Below, in pieces: positions 1-5,064 of a stretch of DNA of 8,126 nucleotides. Both the position numbers and the translations under genes were made by a program. Every line of letters starts with the position of its first letter. Positions within the stretch are counted from its first letter, which is position 1. The stretch is taken from positions 1-8,126 of the forward strand of contig QNCB01000038.1 of the NCBI GenBank assembly GCA_003644335.1. Reading direction: 5' to 3'. The notes beneath the pieces are model-generated. The model was given only the letters and a program-made list of their open reading frames with translations. It had not been told where the DNA came from and made no database searches. This DNA comes from Planctomycetota bacterium (GTDB lineage: Bacteria; Planctomycetota; Phycisphaerae; SM23-33).

Positions 1-397
1 ACGTCGCGTACCACGGGGTCCGAGGGGGCTCATGCTCTTCTCCTAGGTAGAATTTGAGTTCGGCTATCCAGTGCTCGATCTTGGTCAGGCCCCAGCACCG
101 GCGAACGTCGAGATGGTGACACAGCTTTTCGTCGAGATCACGCAGCTCGGCATGGAGGATCAGTGAGTTGCAGAACTCTCCGTCACCCCGTACTTCGAGG
201 TGCATGCCCTGTATGAGTTTGCGCTCTGCGATATCCTCGATGGCGTCTTTATGGATATCCAACAGTGTTACACGCATGCAGTAGTCGGTAACCCGTACGA
301 TATCAATGCGAGAAGGAAAGGCTAGATCGAGGAACTCCAAGGTAGAAAGGAGCTGTTGTGTTCCTTCCCCGTCTCTGCTTTTGCACGGTCCAGACAT
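1..397 (-). CDS. Array-family protein, C-terminus outside the window
   Basis: The frame is open from an ATG at 397-395 to the left edge, giving 132 complete codons with no stop in view. AGGAG lies 8 bases before the ATG. The first 18 residues are a polar leader, followed by a helix and strand reading LEFLDLAFSRIDIVRV. This resembles the matching part of the gene at 3213-3659 (LSFLDFAFPGAVTVEF). Next come a second strand (MRVTLLDI), a charged helix, strands around LEVRG and SLILHAEL, and a last helix (KIEHWIAELKFYL). That order is the shared plan of the array. The start lies 76 bases inside the end of the upstream gene. The function is not recognised. A 17-base copy of the GTTCGCCGGTGC repeat lies near the C-terminal helix and here encodes VRRCW, unlike the FAGA it encodes elsewhere. 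Confidence 0.8.
   Translation of the reverse strand, partial: MSGPCKSRDGEGTQQLLSTLEFLDLAFPSRIDIVRVTDYCMRVTLLDIHKDAIEDIAERKLIQGMHLEVRGDGEFCNSLILHAELRDLDEKLCHHLDVRRCWGLTKIEHWIAELKFYLGEEHEPPRTPWYAT
94..110 (-). repeat. GTTCGCCGGTGC motif, copy 1
   Basis: The 12-base motif GCACCGGCGAAC (plus strand, 95-106) sits in AGCACCGGCGAACGTCG, and this 17-base stretch is identical at 1878-1894. It lies inside a gene, in a different codon frame from the other three copies, so amino-acid conservation does not explain it. Confidence 0.75.
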
Positions 398-768
398 TTC
401 TCGAACTCCTCGGGAGTTAGATCCCGGTGAACGGCGTTTACATTGTAGCGAGTTAGAATTCCGAGGTCTACCGAGGGTATGTAGGCCGTTAGCCACACCT
501 TGTACAGGGGCAATTCTTTCTTGGGGAGATGTCTGAATTTGGGCTTCATACGGCGTGGCTTGAAGAAGCCCACGTCTATACCGCTCGAAGCCTTGAAACG
601 GCGGATAATCATCTCATCCCGGATTTCTCGAGAGATTTCTCGTAGTTTGATGATGACGGCTTCCGCCTCTGGTTGAACCGCTACCTGGTAAACGTTGGCG
701 GGAAACTTCATCATCAGCTCATCCCACAGTTTTAAGAGGTCTTCGATGCTTGTTTTCTTTTTTGCCAT
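322..768 (-). CDS. Array-family protein, 148 residues
   Basis: This is a complete frame from the ATG at 768-766. The nearest purine-rich site, GGGAG, is about 11 bases upstream, which is rather far, so translation may depend on coupling to the preceding gene, which it overlaps by 50 bases. A lysine-rich start (AKKKTS) leads into a helix (EDLLKLWDELMMKFP), a strand (VYQVAV), a second strand (AVIIKL), a long charged helix (residues about 43-60), a strand around IDVGFF, a strand ending in Pro (VWLTAYIP) and a final helix (TPEEFEKCLDRAKAE). This order matches the neighbours at 1839-2240, 3656-4066 and 4063-4458. The last 25 residues overlap the next gene and look unstructured (EHNSSFLPWSSSI). The function is unknown, and membership of the array family is inferred from the pattern of elements rather than from strong identity. 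Confidence 0.85.
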   Translation of the reverse strand: MAKKKTSIEDLLKLWDELMMKFPANVYQVAVQPEAEAVIIKLREISREIRDEMIIRRFKASSGIDVGFFKPRRMKPKFRHLPKKELPLYKVWLTAYIPSVDLGILTRYNVNAVHRDLTPEEFEKCLDRAKAETGKEHNSSFLPWSSSI

Positions 769-1225
769 CTATAAAGACGCTCCCTTCTATGTCGTGGATG
801 AGAGCTACGGGCAATAGCTGAAAGATGTCCGTAAAGCGAGCACGACTACCTGCGTGGGGGTTGTACCAGTAGGGGATGAGCCACTCATCTAACCGTTTCG
901 TAATAACGTAATCGTCTTGGAGGCGGGAGTACTGCTGTATATAACCGTCATTGCTGCCTTCTGTTGTTCCGTCGCCCACAACTATAGGGACGTATACGTT
1001 GACGTCTCCGGTGAGCCACCGGATAGTATCGATACACCGACTCAGAAACCTATGGCGGTAGTCCTGGTTGAAGTAGACGGGGAGTCCCCGCTTTGGATCC
1101 GCCAACACTGAGACATCCGCCAGGAGCTCGTATTTGAGTAGCTCCTCTATTTGGCGCTGTATCTTGAAGTATACCGCCGATGAATCCTGACACTTTGATC
1201 CCTTGGGCTTTGTAACGCAGCGCAT
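719..1225 (-). CDS. Unrecognised alpha/beta protein, probably frameshifted at its N-terminus
   Basis: The frame is open from 1270 (TTG) to the TGA at 719. The best start in this frame is the ATG at 1225-1223, preceded by GAGGTG at a good distance, giving 168 residues. The first 18 residues (MRCVTKPKGSKCQDSS) look unlike a natural domain start. From residue about 19 the protein is convincing: a helix (KIQRQIEELLKYELL), a strand (DVSVLADP), a basic helix, a strand (VNVYVPIVV), a glycine-rich loop (GDGTTEGSNDG), aromatic helices (DEWLIPYWYNP) and a lysine/arginine tail. It does not follow the array plan. Just upstream another frame (1171-1313) has better protein character and could be joined by a single +1 shift near 1173-1178. 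The intact gene would then run 719-1313, about 198 residues. No family is recognised. The end overlaps the next gene by 50 bases. Confidence 0.6.
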   Translation of the reverse strand: MRCVTKPKGSKCQDSSAVYFKIQRQIEELLKYELLADVSVLADPKRGLPVYFNQDYRHRFLSRCIDTIRWLTGDVNVYVPIVVGDGTTEGSNDGYIQQYSRLQDDYVITKRLDEWLIPYWYNPHAGSRARFTDIFQLLPVALIHDIEGSVFIDGKKENKHRRPLKTVG

Positions 1226-1313
1226 TGAACACCTCACATGTCGCGTAGATGCAGTGATCGCCAACGCCAACAGCGAAAGTTACCCCTTGCCGATCTTCGG
1301 TTATCGGAACCAT
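1171..1313 (-). other. Likely original N-terminal coding frame of the 719-1225 gene
   Basis: An ATG at 1313-1311 opens a frame whose first 47 or so residues look natural: alternating hydrophobics (VTFAVGVGDHCIYATCEVF), then a basic helix and KVSGFIGG. After about 1170 this frame turns into proline- and glycine-rich nonsense and stops at 1050, while the 719 frame becomes convincing at the same place. The ATG overlaps the stop of the upstream gene by 13 bases, consistent with coupled translation, but has no clear ribosome binding site. A one-base insertion, a sequencing error or a programmed +1 shift could each explain it. Two separate overlapping genes are also possible but less likely. Confidence 0.4.
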
Positions 1314-1564
1314 GAGATAGTGGAAGAGTCGTTGCGTTGTACACAGAAGACGCTCCTATCGTACAGTACTAGATCCCAACATTCTCCACTGGCAACAATT
1401 TCGTGTAACAAGCTCTTAAAAGAGGGGATGAAGCGCGCAGCTGTCATCTCTGGTACAAGGATCCAGATCGCATTGGAGTGACATTCCAGGGAAACGGTCC
1501 CCAAGAAGAACTCATCGAGAAAGAACTGAATACGGCGTTTAACCGCAGGGGGAAAGTCCTTCAT
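1301..1564 (-). CDS. Short array-family protein, 87 residues
   Basis: The ATG at 1564-1562 is preceded by GGGAGG at 5 bases, one of the clearest binding sites in the region. A short basic leader (DFPPAVKRR) is followed by a helix and strand, IQFFLDEFFLGTVSLE. This aligns with ISRRLDEVYPGIVEIR of the gene at 3656-4066, sharing I, LDE, G and V at equivalent places. Then come a strand (AIWILVPE), a helix (IPSFKSLLHEIVASG) and strands WDLVLYD and SVFCVQR. The protein then stops, so it has the core helix-strand-strand-helix-strand-strand unit without the last helix, making it the shortest member. It lies 10 bases after the stop of the small gene at 1575-1700 and overlaps the next frame by 13 bases. 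The function is unknown. Confidence 0.77.
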   Translation of the reverse strand: MKDFPPAVKRRIQFFLDEFFLGTVSLECHSNAIWILVPEMTAARFIPSFKSLLHEIVASGECWDLVLYDRSVFCVQRNDSSTISWFR

Positions 1565-1574
1565 TGGTACCTCC

Positions 1575-1700
1575 CTATATTGGTATTTTCAAGTACCTCT
1601 CGGACAGCAAGACGTAAGACTGAACGCTTACCACGCGGAATAGTGTATACACGACTCGCCCATCCGCAGTGAATCTGTACACGGTGAGCTTCGAAAACAT
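1575..1700 (-). CDS. Small protein, 41 residues, strand-rich
   Basis: The ATG at 1700-1698 opens a 41-residue frame that ends in TAG at 1577-1575. The stop touches the GGGAGG binding site of the next gene, and the start lies 11 bases after the stop of the preceding small gene, so the frame fits the gap exactly. The peptide has alternating hydrophobic residues (KLTVYRFTADGRVVYTLFRV, then SYVLLSERYLKIPI), suggesting a small beta structure with a turn at ADG. No ribosome binding site is visible, so translation would depend on reinitiation after the upstream gene. It could also be a remnant of a larger array member. The position supports a gene more than the sequence does. Confidence 0.5.
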   Translation of the reverse strand: MFSKLTVYRFTADGRVVYTLFRVVSVQSYVLLSERYLKIPI

Positions 1701-1711
1701 AGTTCAAAGAG

Positions 1712-1849
1712 TCAATGAGCAACCCAATAAACTGAAGGTTCAGCTATTCGGGAATAGCGCCGGGCTTTTCGCATTCGCTGCTTCTTACGTTTTTTGTTAT
1801 AGGTCTTACGCCGTGCTTTGGACCAGGACTTACGGCGCTTATCTGTCAT
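1712..1849 (-). CDS. Very basic 45-residue protein, possible nucleic-acid binder
   Basis: The ATG at 1849-1847 has AAGGAG 8 bases upstream and lies 11 bases inside the end of the preceding gene, so it is well placed for coupled translation. The frame stops with TGA at 1714-1712. Nineteen of the first 34 residues are lysine or arginine, in runs such as DKRRK, KARRKTYNKKRKK and RMRKARR. The last 11 residues are neutral (IAEPSVYWVAH). Such a charge pattern fits a peptide that binds nucleic acid or an acidic protein surface, but no family is recognised. The good binding site, overlap and strong composition bias, which the other frames lack, are the reasons for calling it a gene. Confidence 0.72.
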   Translation of the reverse strand: MTDKRRKSWSKARRKTYNKKRKKQRMRKARRYSRIAEPSVYWVAH

Positions 1850-2240
1850 CGCCAAAGCTCCTTACCGTGACGCCTGTAGCACCGGCGAACGTCGGGTCGT
1901 GTGTCCAGAGCATATTCTCACACGCCATGTGCCAAAGGTGCAGCCCGTCACCAAAGACAGAGACCCCATCCAGGATCGGAGGAGGCAGCCGGACATAGAC
2001 GGTCGAGAACCGCACTCCCTTGTCTTCGGTTTCGGTGTACTCGGCGTTCAACCCTCGGCGGTTGGCGTTGAACACCATGGGTAGCCAGAGCGCCTCCACG
2101 ACATCGCCAGGAGGACGCTCGGCTAACATCGCGACACCGGCGTCATCACGTCCCACGGCATGTGCCGGTATCTTGAACTCGAACTCTGAGCAGAGGTCAC
2201 GGAATGCCTCTACCACATCTAGCGCTTTTTCGATGTCCAT
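1839..2240 (-). CDS. Array-family protein, 133 residues
   Basis: The ATG at 2240-2238 follows AGGA at 8 bases and overlaps the end of the upstream gene by 22 bases. The order of elements is a helix (MDIEKALDVVEAFRDLCSEF), a strand (EFKIPAHAV), a strand (GVAMLAERP), a helix (DVVEALWLPMVFNANRRG), a strand (LNAEYTETE), a strand ending in prolines (FSTVYVRLPP) and a last helix (GLHLWHMACENML). This is one of the clearest examples of the shared array plan. After it come about 22 residues of a different tail, WTHDPTFAGATGVTV and a short polar end, in which FAGA is encoded by the repeated 12-base motif. No catalytic motif or membrane segment is visible, and the function is unknown. Confidence 0.86.
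   Translation of the reverse strand: MDIEKALDVVEAFRDLCSEFEFKIPAHAVGRDDAGVAMLAERPPGDVVEALWLPMVFNANRRGLNAEYTETEDKGVRFSTVYVRLPPPILDGVSVFGDGLHLWHMACENMLWTHDPTFAGATGVTVRSFGDDR
1878..1894 (-). repeat. GTTCGCCGGTGC motif, copy 2
   Basis: This is identical over 17 bases to the copy at 94-110 (core 1879-1890). It encodes FAGA near the C-terminus of the gene at 1839-2240. Confidence 0.75.
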
Positions 2241-2758
2241 GGTTTGGGTCCTGTCTTGGCGCGTTTGAAGAATTCGTCGTGGCTCACATCCTTTTGTCGT
2301 GCCTGGTAAGCGATGACGGGCCAGAGGGCCCGGCGCAATACCGTGCCCACTTCCGAGACGTCGATAAAGTATCCAGGAGAGACGGGGCGGTGCAGGAGGG
2401 CGTCAGGGTGGGAAAAGCGCGCATCTCCCGCCAGGTTCTCGTAGACGGGTTTGGTACGCTTCGTCCGATACTGGCGCTCCGGAAAGTAGATGGAAACCAG
2501 CACCGCATCTTCATCTACGTCCTCGAAAGCACAGTGAATGCGGGGGTCCTGGGCGAAAACCTTACGGAACTTGGCGTCGAGGATGGTCTGGGTCACTTTC
2601 GTGTAATTGTAGAGAACGAAAGCTACTCGAACGGCGCTTACTTCGATGAGATCCGTCCCGTAGGGGAAGGTGTCGGAGACGTAATCAACCATCCCCCAGA
2701 TGCGCCCGAATTCGTCAAGTTCACTCCTTGGAAGAAGGTGTGGGGAATCGGGGGACAT
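2219..2758 (-). CDS. Array-family protein, 179 residues, with C-terminal extension
   Basis: The ATG at 2758-2756 is preceded by AAAGGAGGT at 6 bases, a near-perfect site that fixes the start although it lies 121 bases inside the upstream gene. The array elements are visible: a helix (FGRIWGMVDYVSDTFP), a strand (DLIEVSAV), a strand (VAFVLYNY), a helix (KVTQTILDAKFRKVFAQ), a strand (RIHCAFED), and a strand ending in Pro (DAVLVSIYFP). An inserted basic, aromatic stretch follows, and then the last helix VSEVGTVLRRAL, which resembles DVAGALERAL of the gene at 2638-3243. These two neighbours also share a longer region between the last strand and last helix, so they may be the closest pair in the array. 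About 30 basic residues follow to the end. The function is unknown. Confidence 0.86.
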   Translation of the reverse strand: MSPDSPHLLPRSELDEFGRIWGMVDYVSDTFPYGTDLIEVSAVRVAFVLYNYTKVTQTILDAKFRKVFAQDPRIHCAFEDVDEDAVLVSIYFPERQYRTKRTKPVYENLAGDARFSHPDALLHRPVSPGYFIDVSEVGTVLRRALWPVIAYQARQKDVSHDEFFKRAKTGPKPWTSKKR

Positions 2759-3243
2759 TCGTTTACCTCCTTTGGGAGCGAAAGAGCCCGCTCCAACGCG
2801 CCTGCGACATCGGCGCCATCAATCCCACCTTTTTTTACGTACTCCAGAAAGGTGGGACCAGAGAACCAGAAAAGCCTTACGCGACCTCGGCCCATCTCTA
2901 ATTCTTCCGGGGGGACTGACGCATACTTAGGAATGACGGACTTGATCTGCAGTCGCAACTCCCATTCTTCGCCCACTTGATGACGTTGCGTATAGCGGTC
3001 ACCTCGTTTCTTTATTCGGTGTTGTTTGAACGCATATAGGGGTACGTGCCGGAGACGAAAGTCCACCCCGGATTCCTTAAGGAGAGGAGCGAGCACCTCA
3101 CGTCGGACCGGAGCTTTGACGTGGCTGAAATACAGAAAGACACGGTGTCTCGTTGCCTTATCGAAGCGGAGGAGCGGACCAATAGCCAGGTCGAGAGATC
3201 TGAGTAACGCCACTACTCTTCGGTCGTGCTCTGTGTTATCCAT
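2638..3243 (-). CDS. Array-family protein, 201 residues, largest single-domain member
   Basis: The frame is open further upstream, but the ATG at 3243-3241 is chosen because AAGGAA lies 9 bases before it and the protein then begins with the array helix (VVALLRSLDLAIGP). It continues with strands (LLRF, RVFLYFSH), a helix (VRREVLAPLLKESG), a strand (VDFRLRHV), a very basic insertion (residues about 70-92, HRIKKRGDRYTQRH), a strand ending in Pro (WELRLQIKSVIP) and a second segment with a strand (RVRLFWFSG) and the last helix (DVAGALERAL). The final 40 residues overlap the next gene by 121 bases. They are rich in Ser, Gly, Thr and Pro, so they may be a non-functional extension after loss of an earlier stop. 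The function is unknown. Confidence 0.82.
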   Translation of the reverse strand: MDNTEHDRRVVALLRSLDLAIGPLLRFDKATRHRVFLYFSHVKAPVRREVLAPLLKESGVDFRLRHVPLYAFKQHRIKKRGDRYTQRHQVGEEWELRLQIKSVIPKYASVPPEELEMGRGRVRLFWFSGPTFLEYVKKGGIDGADVAGALERALSLPKEVNECPPIPHTFFQGVNLTNSGASGGWLITSPTPSPTGRISSK

Positions 3244-3659
3244 TCTTGGTAGTTCCTTCCATCTACAGTACTGCCAGCAATGCCCAAGAGCAAGGCACTG
3301 ACTTCCGTAGCGCTGATCTGGTCCGGTTGTCTGTGAGCTACCGGCATGAAAAAGAGCGGCAGCATCTTCGGCCACACAGCGACCGGGAAGCGGAAAGCGA
3401 GGGAGAATCGCTTTTCTCTGTGGGAATAGTCGATGCGTTTTTCCTCGTCTGCCCACAGCTTCGGTAGAATCAACTGCCTCACACTCTCATTCAAAATGTT
3501 CTCAATGTGCACGGTGAACTCAGTGGCATCTTTCTCGTTGAATTCAACGGTCACTGCACCGGGAAATGCGAAGTCAAGAAAGCTCAGTACATCAGCGATG
3601 CGGCGGATCTTGTCTTCAGGATTCTCGTAGGGGACCGCGTCGTTGGTCTCTGAATTCAT
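3213..3659 (-). CDS. Array-family protein, 148 residues
   Basis: The ATG at 3659-3657 follows AAGGAG at about 10 bases and overlaps the upstream stop as ATGA. A polar leader of about 18 residues precedes the helix and strand (IADVLSFLDFAFPGAVTVEF), which is the closest match to the partial gene at 1-397. A strand (EFTVHIEN), a helix (ESVRQLILPKLWADEEK), a strand pair (IDYSHRE, FSLAFRFP) ending in Pro, a hydrophobic stretch (VWPKMLPLFFMPV) and the last helix (ATEVSALLLGIAGS) complete the plan. The hydrophobic stretch is too short and too broken by prolines to be a safe membrane segment. The end overlaps the next gene by 31 bases. The function is unknown. Confidence 0.86.
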   Translation of the reverse strand: MNSETNDAVPYENPEDKIRRIADVLSFLDFAFPGAVTVEFNEKDATEFTVHIENILNESVRQLILPKLWADEEKRIDYSHREKRFSLAFRFPVAVWPKMLPLFFMPVAHRQPDQISATEVSALLLGIAGSTVDGRNYQEWITQSTTEE

Positions 3660-4066
3660 GATGCTCTTTCTCCTTCCAGTATGGTGATGAAATCGTCGAG
3701 CTTGTTCGCCATGTCCTCGATGCTCGGGACCTTTTTGGGATTCATGTAAGATGAGCCTACTACCACGGTGTGGAAAGTAGGACGCGCGGGTTCGGGGATA
3801 TCCAGAAAGACTGCCATCGCACCCCCATAGGAGCAATCGCACGTAAGAGGTGAAGCGTCCCAGTCCAAACCGGAACTTTTCAACATTGGTCGAATGAGCG
3901 TCTCGAAGACCTCCCAGTCCGTGAAGCCTATGATGTAGGTGATGTGCGCAGAGCTGATATTTCGAATCTCCACTATGCCGGGATAAACCTCGTCGAGACG
4001 ACGACTGATGTTCGAAAGAATGCGCAGTACCGCACAGGACAACTTCTTCTCAGTGTAGCGCCTCAT
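3656..4066 (-). CDS. Array-family protein, 136 residues
   Basis: The ATG at 4066-4064 overlaps the stop of the upstream gene as ATGA. No good ribosome binding site is visible, so translation is probably coupled. The shared plan is clear: a basic leader, a helix (VLRILSNISRRLDEVYP), a strand (IVEIRNI), a strand (ITYIIGF), a helix (EVFETLIRPMLKSSG), a strand (LDWDASP), a strand ending in Pro (MAVFLDIP), a strand (TFHTVVVGS) and a last helix (IEDMANKLDDFITIL). Two cysteines lie close together in LTCDCSY, but no other metal-binding pattern is seen. The next gene starts in its stop codon. The function is unknown. Confidence 0.87.
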   Translation of the reverse strand: MRRYTEKKLSCAVLRILSNISRRLDEVYPGIVEIRNISSAHITYIIGFTDWEVFETLIRPMLKSSGLDWDASPLTCDCSYGGAMAVFLDIPEPARPTFHTVVVGSSYMNPKKVPSIEDMANKLDDFITILEGERAS

Positions 4067-4458
4067 GTCAGGTCATCTGTGGCACCGGTCACCCGGGGGA
4101 AGAGCTGATCCTGCAGCTGACGTATGAACCACTCGATGGGGGCGTTGGGCGGCACCGACGCCTTGTGGGGGAAAATGCTCTCCCACACCAGCAGGTCACT
4201 GCTGATGCGCACGTAAGTGGTTGGGTATGTGTTGGAGTTACCCGATTCTACAGTGCGCACAGCCGCACCGAGATTGGCGGGTTTGGCAATTCCCAAGACA
4301 TGTGGTTCGAGTACTTCTCTGGCCATCTCCTCTTCGACTCCTTTCAAGGAGATGAATGGGTCCATGCCCCAGATGTAATTGAACATCCCCAGGCTCGGAC
4401 ACTTATCGTCAATGTACAGTGCGATGTCGTAGATCGCCTGGATCTGGTCTCGCATCAT
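4063..4458 (-). CDS. Array-family protein, 131 residues, first gene of the polycistron
   Basis: Two ATGs stand in tandem. The first, at 4458-4456, has GGAGG at 6 bases and is preferred. The protein follows the array plan: a helix (IQAIYDIALYIDDKCP), a strand (GMFNYIWG), a strand (PFISLKG), a helix (EEEMAREVLEPHVLGIA), a strand (LGAAVRTVES), a strand (TTYVRISSD) and a last helix (IEWFIRQLQDQLFP) that resembles IEHWIAELKFYL of the partial gene at 1-397. It is the first gene after the terminator at 4520-4553 and has its own candidate promoter 22 bases upstream, so it probably leads the whole array transcript down to the left edge. The function is unknown. Confidence 0.9.
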   Translation of the reverse strand: MMRDQIQAIYDIALYIDDKCPSLGMFNYIWGMDPFISLKGVEEEMAREVLEPHVLGIAKPANLGAAVRTVESGNSNTYPTTYVRISSDLLVWESIFPHKASVPPNAPIEWFIRQLQDQLFPRVTGATDDLT

Positions 4459-4486
4459 GAAGCACCTCCTTCTGGTCTAGTACCGC

Positions 4487-4515
4487 CTTGTACCCGTAGC
4501 GCGGGGGATATTTGA
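4487..4515 (-). promoter_or_regulatory. Candidate promoter of the array polycistron
   Basis: On the minus strand TCAAAT (4515-4510) is followed after 17 bases by TACAAG (4492-4487), preceded by GGG. The start site would be near 4480, about 22 bases before the ATG. The gene at 7557-7751 has the same TCAAAT-17-GGG-TAYAAG arrangement, and GGTACAAG also precedes the genes at 4784 and 7016. The -35 element partly overlaps the T-run of the preceding terminator. Confidence 0.5.
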
Positions 4516-4519
4516 AAAC

Positions 4520-4553
4520 AAAAAAAAGCCGCCCTAGTGTACCCGGGGCGGCT
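4520..4553 (-). terminator. Rho-independent terminator
   Basis: Read on the minus strand, AGCCGCCC and GGGCGGCT form an 8-bp GC-rich stem (4546-4553 with 4527-4534) that leads directly into eight Ts (4527-4520). It lies 46 bases after the stop of the gene at 4600-4773 and separates that unit from the array. Confidence 0.9.
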
Positions 4554-4558
4554 CGGGG

Positions 4559-4579
4559 CTCGCTTTTCCCCCCAGCGAG
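4559..4579 (-). other. Small hairpin before the terminator
   Basis: CTCGCT and AGCGAG can pair as a 6-bp stem around a 9-base loop, 20 bases after the stop of the gene at 4600-4773 and just ahead of the main terminator. It may protect the transcript end. No T-run follows it. Confidence 0.35.
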
Positions 4580-4599
4580 TCAGAGGGTGGAGATCGAGG

Positions 4600-4773
4600 C
4601 TAGTCGTCGACAGGGTCGTAGCCGATTTCCTCATCCGGGTCCGCGATTTCGTCATCGACGAGGACCGGCGGAAGTCCCAGAGAGTCCGGTACGAGACTCC
4701 CCTGCACGTACTGGATGGCCTGTGACCGGGCAACGATTCGCCCCGTTCGCATATCCATGAAGTAGATCGTCAT
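4600..4773 (-). CDS. Small acidic-tailed protein, 57 residues
   Basis: The ATG at 4773-4771 has AGGAGG at 6 bases. That site overlaps the TAG stop of the upstream gene, so the two are tightly coupled. The open frame runs further upstream, but only this start has a binding site. The first half is a likely strand pair (TIYFMDMRTGRIVAR) and a helix (SQAIQYVQG). The second half is strongly acidic (DDEIADPDEEIGYDPVDD), giving a low predicted pI. Such tails occur in small phage proteins of many kinds, so no function is assigned. It is the last gene before the terminator at 4520-4553. Confidence 0.85.
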   Translation of the reverse strand: MTIYFMDMRTGRIVARSQAIQYVQGSLVPDSLGLPPVLVDDEIADPDEEIGYDPVDD

Positions 4774-4783
4774 GTGGCACCTC

Positions 4784-5005
4784 CTAGCCGTTGAGGAAGC
4801 GCCGCACCCGGAAGTCCGGCGCCACCTTGCGGTTCTTCTGCACCAGCAGGCTGGCTGCCCACGCGGCCTGAGCCGTGGAGCCGGAGTCCGCAGCCTTGTC
4901 CAGCTCGTCGGCGATCCGGAGGTATTCTTGATCGTCCTCGTACTGTGTCCGCAGCTCGTGCGCCTTCTCGCGCAATACATCCTCGTCGTGCCTTGTCAGG
5001 TTCAT
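4784..5005 (-). CDS. Helical protein, 73 residues, unknown
   Basis: The ATG at 5005-5003 follows AAGGAGG at 7 bases. Residues about 5-40 are charged and helix-forming (EDVLREKAHELRTQYEDD, then LRIADELDKAAD), probably a helical hairpin or short coiled coil. An alanine-rich helix (TAQAAWAASLLVQK) and a basic end (FRVRRFLNG) follow. There is no cysteine, signal peptide or membrane segment. A candidate promoter lies in the 38-base gap upstream, so the gene may be transcribed both from the upstream unit and from its own start. The stop overlaps the binding site of the next gene. No family is recognised. Confidence 0.88.
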   Translation of the reverse strand: MNLTRHDEDVLREKAHELRTQYEDDQEYLRIADELDKAADSGSTAQAAWAASLLVQKNRKVAPDFRVRRFLNG

Positions 5006-5032
5006 GACAATGCCTCCTTGGGTTGGTGTTAC

Positions 5033-5064
5033 CTACTTGTACCTCAGGAGTGCATGGGATTCTC
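5033..5064 (-). promoter_or_regulatory. Candidate internal promoter with GGTACAAGTAG
   Basis: On the minus strand TACAAG (5041-5036) lies in GGTACAAGTAG, an 11-base string repeated exactly at 7407-7417. GAGAAT lies 17 bases upstream, a weak -35. The start site would be near 5029, about 24 bases before the ATG at 5005. The motif begins right after the stop codon of the upstream gene, so -35 would be inside that gene. Confidence 0.42.

Noticed and set aside
2204..2980. 258-codon open frame on the plus strand
   Set aside because: It is antisense to three minus-strand genes with good binding sites and array-type sequence. It has no binding site, and its residue pattern does not look like a folded protein.
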